NCBI GenBank assembly: GCA_022340755.1
Contig: JAJDNI010000208.1
Span: forward strand, 1-64,000
Source: Gemmatimonadota bacterium
GTDB taxonomy: Bacteria; Gemmatimonadota; Gemmatimonadetes; Longimicrobiales; Gaopeijiaceae
DNA: 64,000 bases
Direction of reading: 5' to 3'
Below are positions 61,651 to 64,000 of the stretch, in pieces (the stretch's first letter is position 1; every line of letters begins with the position of its first letter). Under the pieces are notes generated by a model. The model was not told the origin of the DNA, did not search any database, and saw nothing but the letters and a program-made list of their open reading frames with translations. Made by a program: the position numbers and the translations under genes.

Positions 61651-62306
61651 AGGTGAACGGGGGATGGGCGGCCGTGCTCTTCGATCTCGACGGGACCCTG
61701 GCCGACACCGTGGAGCTGATCTTGCGCTGCTACCGGCACACGATGCGTACCCATCTGGGCCGGGAGCTGCCCGACGAGCGCTGGCTGGCCACCATCGGGA
61801 CTCCCCTGCGGGACCAGCTTCGAGACTTCGCTCGGGACGACGACGAGGCCGCCCTCATGCTGGACACGTACGTGACCTACCAGCGCGGCATCCACGACCA
61901 CCTCGTGCGGCCCTTTCCCGGGGCGTTGGCGACGGTGCGTGGCCTGAAGGAGGGAGGGACCGCGGTAGGAGTGGTCACCAGCAAACGGCGGGAGATGGCC
62001 CTCCGGACTCTGGACCGGTGCGGTCTGGTCGACGAGTACGACGTCCTCATCACTGCCGACGACGTGACGCGGGGGAAGCCTGATCCAGAGCCCGTGAGAA
62101 CGGCGCTCGCGAGGCTCGGTCTGAGCGACGGGGCGCGGCGCACCCTCATGGTAGGCGACTCGCCGTGGGACATCCGCGCCGGGCGTGCCGCCGGCACCCG
62201 CACGGCGGCGGCGCTGTGGGGCCCCTACGAACGATCGGTGTTGGAGAGGGAAGCCCCGGACTTCTGGCTGGAGGAGTTGGGCGGCGTGGTGCGGGTCGAG
62301 CCCTGA
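61647..62306 (+). CDS. HAD-superfamily phosphatase (phosphoglycolate phosphatase-like)
   Basis: 219 residues from a GTG with GGAGGAG upstream. Motif I is VLFDLDGTLADT (Asp13, Asp15), motif II VVTSKRREMALRTL, motif III/IV KPDPEPV and MVGDSPWDIRAGRAAG. Cap insertion of the class C1 type. Hydrolyses a small phosphomonoester; substrate unknown. Start overlaps the lipase stop. Confidence 0.88.
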   Translation: MKVNGGWAAVLFDLDGTLADTVELILRCYRHTMRTHLGRELPDERWLATIGTPLRDQLRDFARDDDEAALMLDTYVTYQRGIHDHLVRPFPGALATVRGLKEGGTAVGVVTSKRREMALRTLDRCGLVDEYDVLITADDVTRGKPDPEPVRTALARLGLSDGARRTLMVGDSPWDIRAGRAAGTRTAAALWGPYERSVLEREAPDFWLEELGGVVRVEP

Positions 62307-62309
62307 GCC

Positions 62310-62600
62310 TCAGTGGGCGGAGGTCGCGAAGTCCACCTGCTCGGCCAGCACCAGGTCCTTCTCCGTGATTCCCTGGGCGCTATGCGTGTGCAGCGTGAGC
62401 ACGACCCGGTCCATGAGGATCTCGATGTCCGGGTGATGCCGCATGTCGTCGGCGATAGTGGCCACACGGTTGACGAACACGATGGAGTTGCGGAACGAGG
62501 AGAACTTGAACTCCTTGACCAAGGCCCGCCCCTTCCGCTTCCAGCCCGCCCTCCTCTTCAGCCACCCAGCGATGGACTGCCGGTCCAGTGCTTCAGCCAT
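62310..62600 (-). CDS. Pterin-4a-carbinolamine dehydratase (PCD/DCoH)
   Basis: 96 residues from the ATG at 62600 (GAGGTG 7 bases upstream). It has the DCoH core FKFSSFRNSIVFVNRVATIADDMRHHPDIEI with the His55-His56-Pro57 signature, then VVLTLHTHSAQGITEKDLVLA. It recycles 4a-hydroxytetrahydrobiopterin. No phenylalanine hydroxylase lies in the window. It is convergent with the HAD gene, with a 3-base gap. Confidence 0.93.
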   Translation of the reverse strand: MAEALDRQSIAGWLKRRAGWKRKGRALVKEFKFSSFRNSIVFVNRVATIADDMRHHPDIEILMDRVVLTLHTHSAQGITEKDLVLAEQVDFATSAH

Positions 62601-62780
62601 AGATGGCACCTCGCTTACCCTCATGCTGCCCCCCGCCTTTGGCCCGGAGGGCCGATCAGCCCCTCCGATGCCCCGATGCTCCGATGATCGAACCAGCACC
62701 GAGGACACGCCGACGGGCAAACCTGTTGAGGTGCCCGGAAGGACCGGGGCCGCGACACGCGCCCCGACGCAGGCCCGGGG

Positions 62781-62810
62781 TTGACCCTCTCCCGCGGCCG
62801 TTCGTAAAAT
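62781..62810 (+). promoter_or_regulatory. Sigma70-type promoter of the tRNA pair
   Basis: TTGACC (-35, 62781-62786) and TAAAAT (-10, 62805-62810) are separated by 18 bases, close to consensus, about 30 bases before tRNA-Glu. Confidence 0.75.
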
Positions 62811-62840
62811 TGGGGCCCTCCCTGAACCGGAAGGGCCACC

Positions 62841-62913
62841 GCCCCCATCGTCTAGCGGTCGAGGATATCTGGTTCTCAGCCAGAAGACCGGGGTTCGAGT
62901 CCCCGTGGGGGTA
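62841..62913 (+). tRNA. tRNA-Glu(CTC)
   Basis: 73 bases. Acceptor GCCCCCA pairs with TGGGGGT (last pair G-U) and discriminator A; T loop TTCGAGT in GGGGTTCGAGTCCCC; anticodon stem TCTGG/CCAGA with loop TTCTCAG, anticodon CTC. CCA is not encoded. Followed after 50 bases by tRNA-Val, probably in one transcript. Confidence 0.93.
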
Positions 62914-62963
62914 CTGACGAAGGAAGGCGGGGTCCGGGCGCCGCCCGGACCCCGTTCAGATAG

Positions 62964-63036
62964 GGTCGCTTAGCTCAGTTGGTAGAGCGCCACGTTCACA
63001 TCGTGGAAGTCGCAGGTTCGAGTCCTGCAGCGACCA
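62964..63036 (+). tRNA. tRNA-Val(CAC)
   Basis: 73 bases. Acceptor GGTCGCT pairs with AGCGACC, discriminator A; D arm TAGCTCAGTTGGTAGAGC; anticodon stem CCACG/CGTGG with loop TTCACAT, anticodon CAC (valine); T arm GCAGGTTCGAGTCCTGC. CCA is not encoded. Confidence 0.95.
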
Positions 63037-63059
63037 TAACGGTTTTGGCTAAATGATTA

Positions 63060-63088
63060 CGCCCCAACGGCTTGTGGCCGTTGGGGCG
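63060..63088 (+). terminator. Intrinsic terminator downstream of tRNA-Val
   Basis: A 12-bp perfect stem (CGCCCCAACGGC / GCCGTTGGGGCG) with a 5-base loop and TTT following at 63089-63091, 23 bases after the tRNA. The following 195 bases up to the kinase start show no gene I can support. Confidence 0.8.
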
Positions 63089-63285
63089 TTTCCATAGGTG
63101 GGATGACCTCTGGAAGGTCTTGAGGGGCGGGTCGGTCAGGAACCGTGTAGCTGCGCGGATTCCGGTAGTTGAAGTGCCAGAGGCTCTGGTCCCTTCCGGA
63201 CTGGAAGACGTGGACGCGGGAGCGATTGGCAGTATGCGAAGAAGGAACTGGCGTGTAGACCATGCCGGCGCAAGGTTGTGCGATC

Positions 63286-64000
63286 ATGGTCGACCCTCCC
63301 CGGATCCTCGACCGTCTGAACGCGGCCCTTTCGGGCCGCTACGCCCTCGAGCGCCAGCTCGGCGAGGGCGGCATGGCCACGGTGTACCTGGCCGAGGACC
63401 TGAAGCACCACCGCAAGGTCGCCCTCAAGGTCCTGAAGCCCGAGCTGGCCGCCGTGGTGGGCGCCGAGCGCTTCCTGGCGGAGATCGAGACCACCGCCAA
63501 CCTCCAGCACCCGGGCATCCTGCCGCTCTACGACTCCGGCGAGGCGGACTCGTTCCTCTACTACGTGATGCCCCACGTGGAGGGCGAGTCTCTGCGCGAC
63601 CGGCTCGACCGCGAGCACCAGCTCCCCGTGGACGAGGCGGTGGGCATCGCCACGGCGGTGGCCCACGCGCTGGACTTCGCCCACCAACACGGCGTGATCC
63701 ACCGGGACATCAAGCCGGGCAACATCCTTTTCCAGGGCGGCCAGCCGGTGGTGGGGGACTTCGGCATCGCGCTGGCGCTGGGCGCCGGCGGTGGGGGACG
63801 CCTGACCGAGACGGGGCTCAGCCTGGGTACGCCGTACTACATGAGCCCGGAGCAGGCCACCGGCGACCAGACGGTGGGCCCGAAGAGCGACATCTACGCG
63901 CTGGGGTGCGTGCTGTACGAGATGCTCGTCGGCGACCCGCCGTACACGGGGAGCACGGCGCAGGCGGTGCTCGGTCAGATCATCACCACCGACGCGGTGG
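63286..64000 (+). CDS. Serine/threonine protein kinase (5' part; cut by the window edge)
   Basis: 238 residues are visible from an ATG at 63286. The glycine loop LGEGGMATVYLA is at 25-36, the ATP lysine is Lys48 in VALKVLK, the catalytic HRDIKPGN has Asp141, and DFG is at 158-160. GTPYYMSPEQATGD and SDIYALGCVLYEMLVGDPPYTG follow. The N-terminal GRYALERQLGEGG with LAEDLKHHRKVALKVL is the pattern of the large kinase families of Gemmatimonadota. The remainder (often TolB-like WD40 or TPR domains) is off the window. Confidence 0.92.
   Translation, partial: MVDPPRILDRLNAALSGRYALERQLGEGGMATVYLAEDLKHHRKVALKVLKPELAAVVGAERFLAEIETTANLQHPGILPLYDSGEADSFLYYVMPHVEGESLRDRLDREHQLPVDEAVGIATAVAHALDFAHQHGVIHRDIKPGNILFQGGQPVVGDFGIALALGAGGGGRLTETGLSLGTPYYMSPEQATGDQTVGPKSDIYALGCVLYEMLVGDPPYTGSTAQAVLGQIITTDAV

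Noticed and set aside
62841-63036. tRNA-Glu/tRNA-Val as an integration site for a mobile element
   Set aside because: No integrase, direct repeat of the tRNA 3' end, or foreign-looking genes are seen nearby.

Overview
The window looks like ordinary chromosomal DNA from a free-living, high-GC, Gram-negative-type bacterium, most likely a member of Gemmatimonadota. Reasons: very GC-rich codons throughout; many lipoprotein signals and periplasmic proteins; a 6-bladed beta-propeller lipoprotein; and, at the right edge, a serine/threonine kinase with the N-terminal pattern seen in the large kinase families of that phylum. The taxonomic call is inference. No phage, insertion sequence, integrase or CRISPR array was recognised. 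Coding density is very high, with many 4-base ATGA/GTGA start-stop overlaps, and no gene-free stretch exceeds 300 bases.

Left part (1-12.4 kb): an SLC13-type anion transporter, a membrane PH-like protein and a hotdog thioesterase; a minus-strand cluster of a FadI-like thiolase, a 51-residue membrane protein and a diheme cytochrome c lipoprotein; then carbonic anhydrase plus GNAT acetyltransferase, a beta-propeller lipoprotein, a methyltransferase, and an EF-hand protein followed by a zinc alcohol dehydrogenase and a DadA-like FAD oxidoreductase.

Centre-left (12.5-27.5 kb): a complete SUF iron-sulfur assembly operon on the minus strand (sufC-sufB-sufD-Rieske-sufS-sufU, with an O6-alkylguanine repair gene overlapping its end). 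Its upstream region holds two small palindromes. A patatin phospholipase diverges from it and is followed by a small lipoprotein and an M6 metalloprotease. Then come an LTXXQ/Spy-like periplasmic protein, a two-subunit thiamine-diphosphate decarboxylase-like pair flanked by a repeated TGACGAC/GTCGTCA motif, and a DsbD/ScsB reductase with a redoxin.

Centre (27.5-42 kb): a long minus-strand run. Seven genes (S9 peptidase, GT-C-like membrane protein, lutA, lutB, lutC, cyclophilin, APC permease) are separated by at most about 20 bases and are probably one transcript for peptide/lactate use. Upstream of them lie a fatty-acid desaturase, a penicillin-acylase-type hydrolase and a methyltransferase. 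A MerR/TipAS regulator with a textbook 19-bp-spacer promoter and operator follows on the plus strand.

Right part (42-64 kb): two ECF sigma/anti-sigma modules, a DacB-type D-Ala-D-Ala carboxypeptidase coupled to a large M28 membrane peptidase, two sodium/calcium exchangers on either side of ligA-polX, a PLP gamma-family enzyme, a plant-type enoyl-ACP reductase followed by an aminotransferase, lipase and HAD phosphatase, a pterin dehydratase, tRNA-Glu(CTC), tRNA-Val(CAC), and the start of a serine/threonine kinase cut by the window edge. Nothing here is a clear new defence or mobile system. The best leads are the 51-residue coupled membrane protein, the repeated operator-like motif around the thiamine-enzyme pair, the MerR promoter, the seven-gene lut operon and the plant-type FabI.
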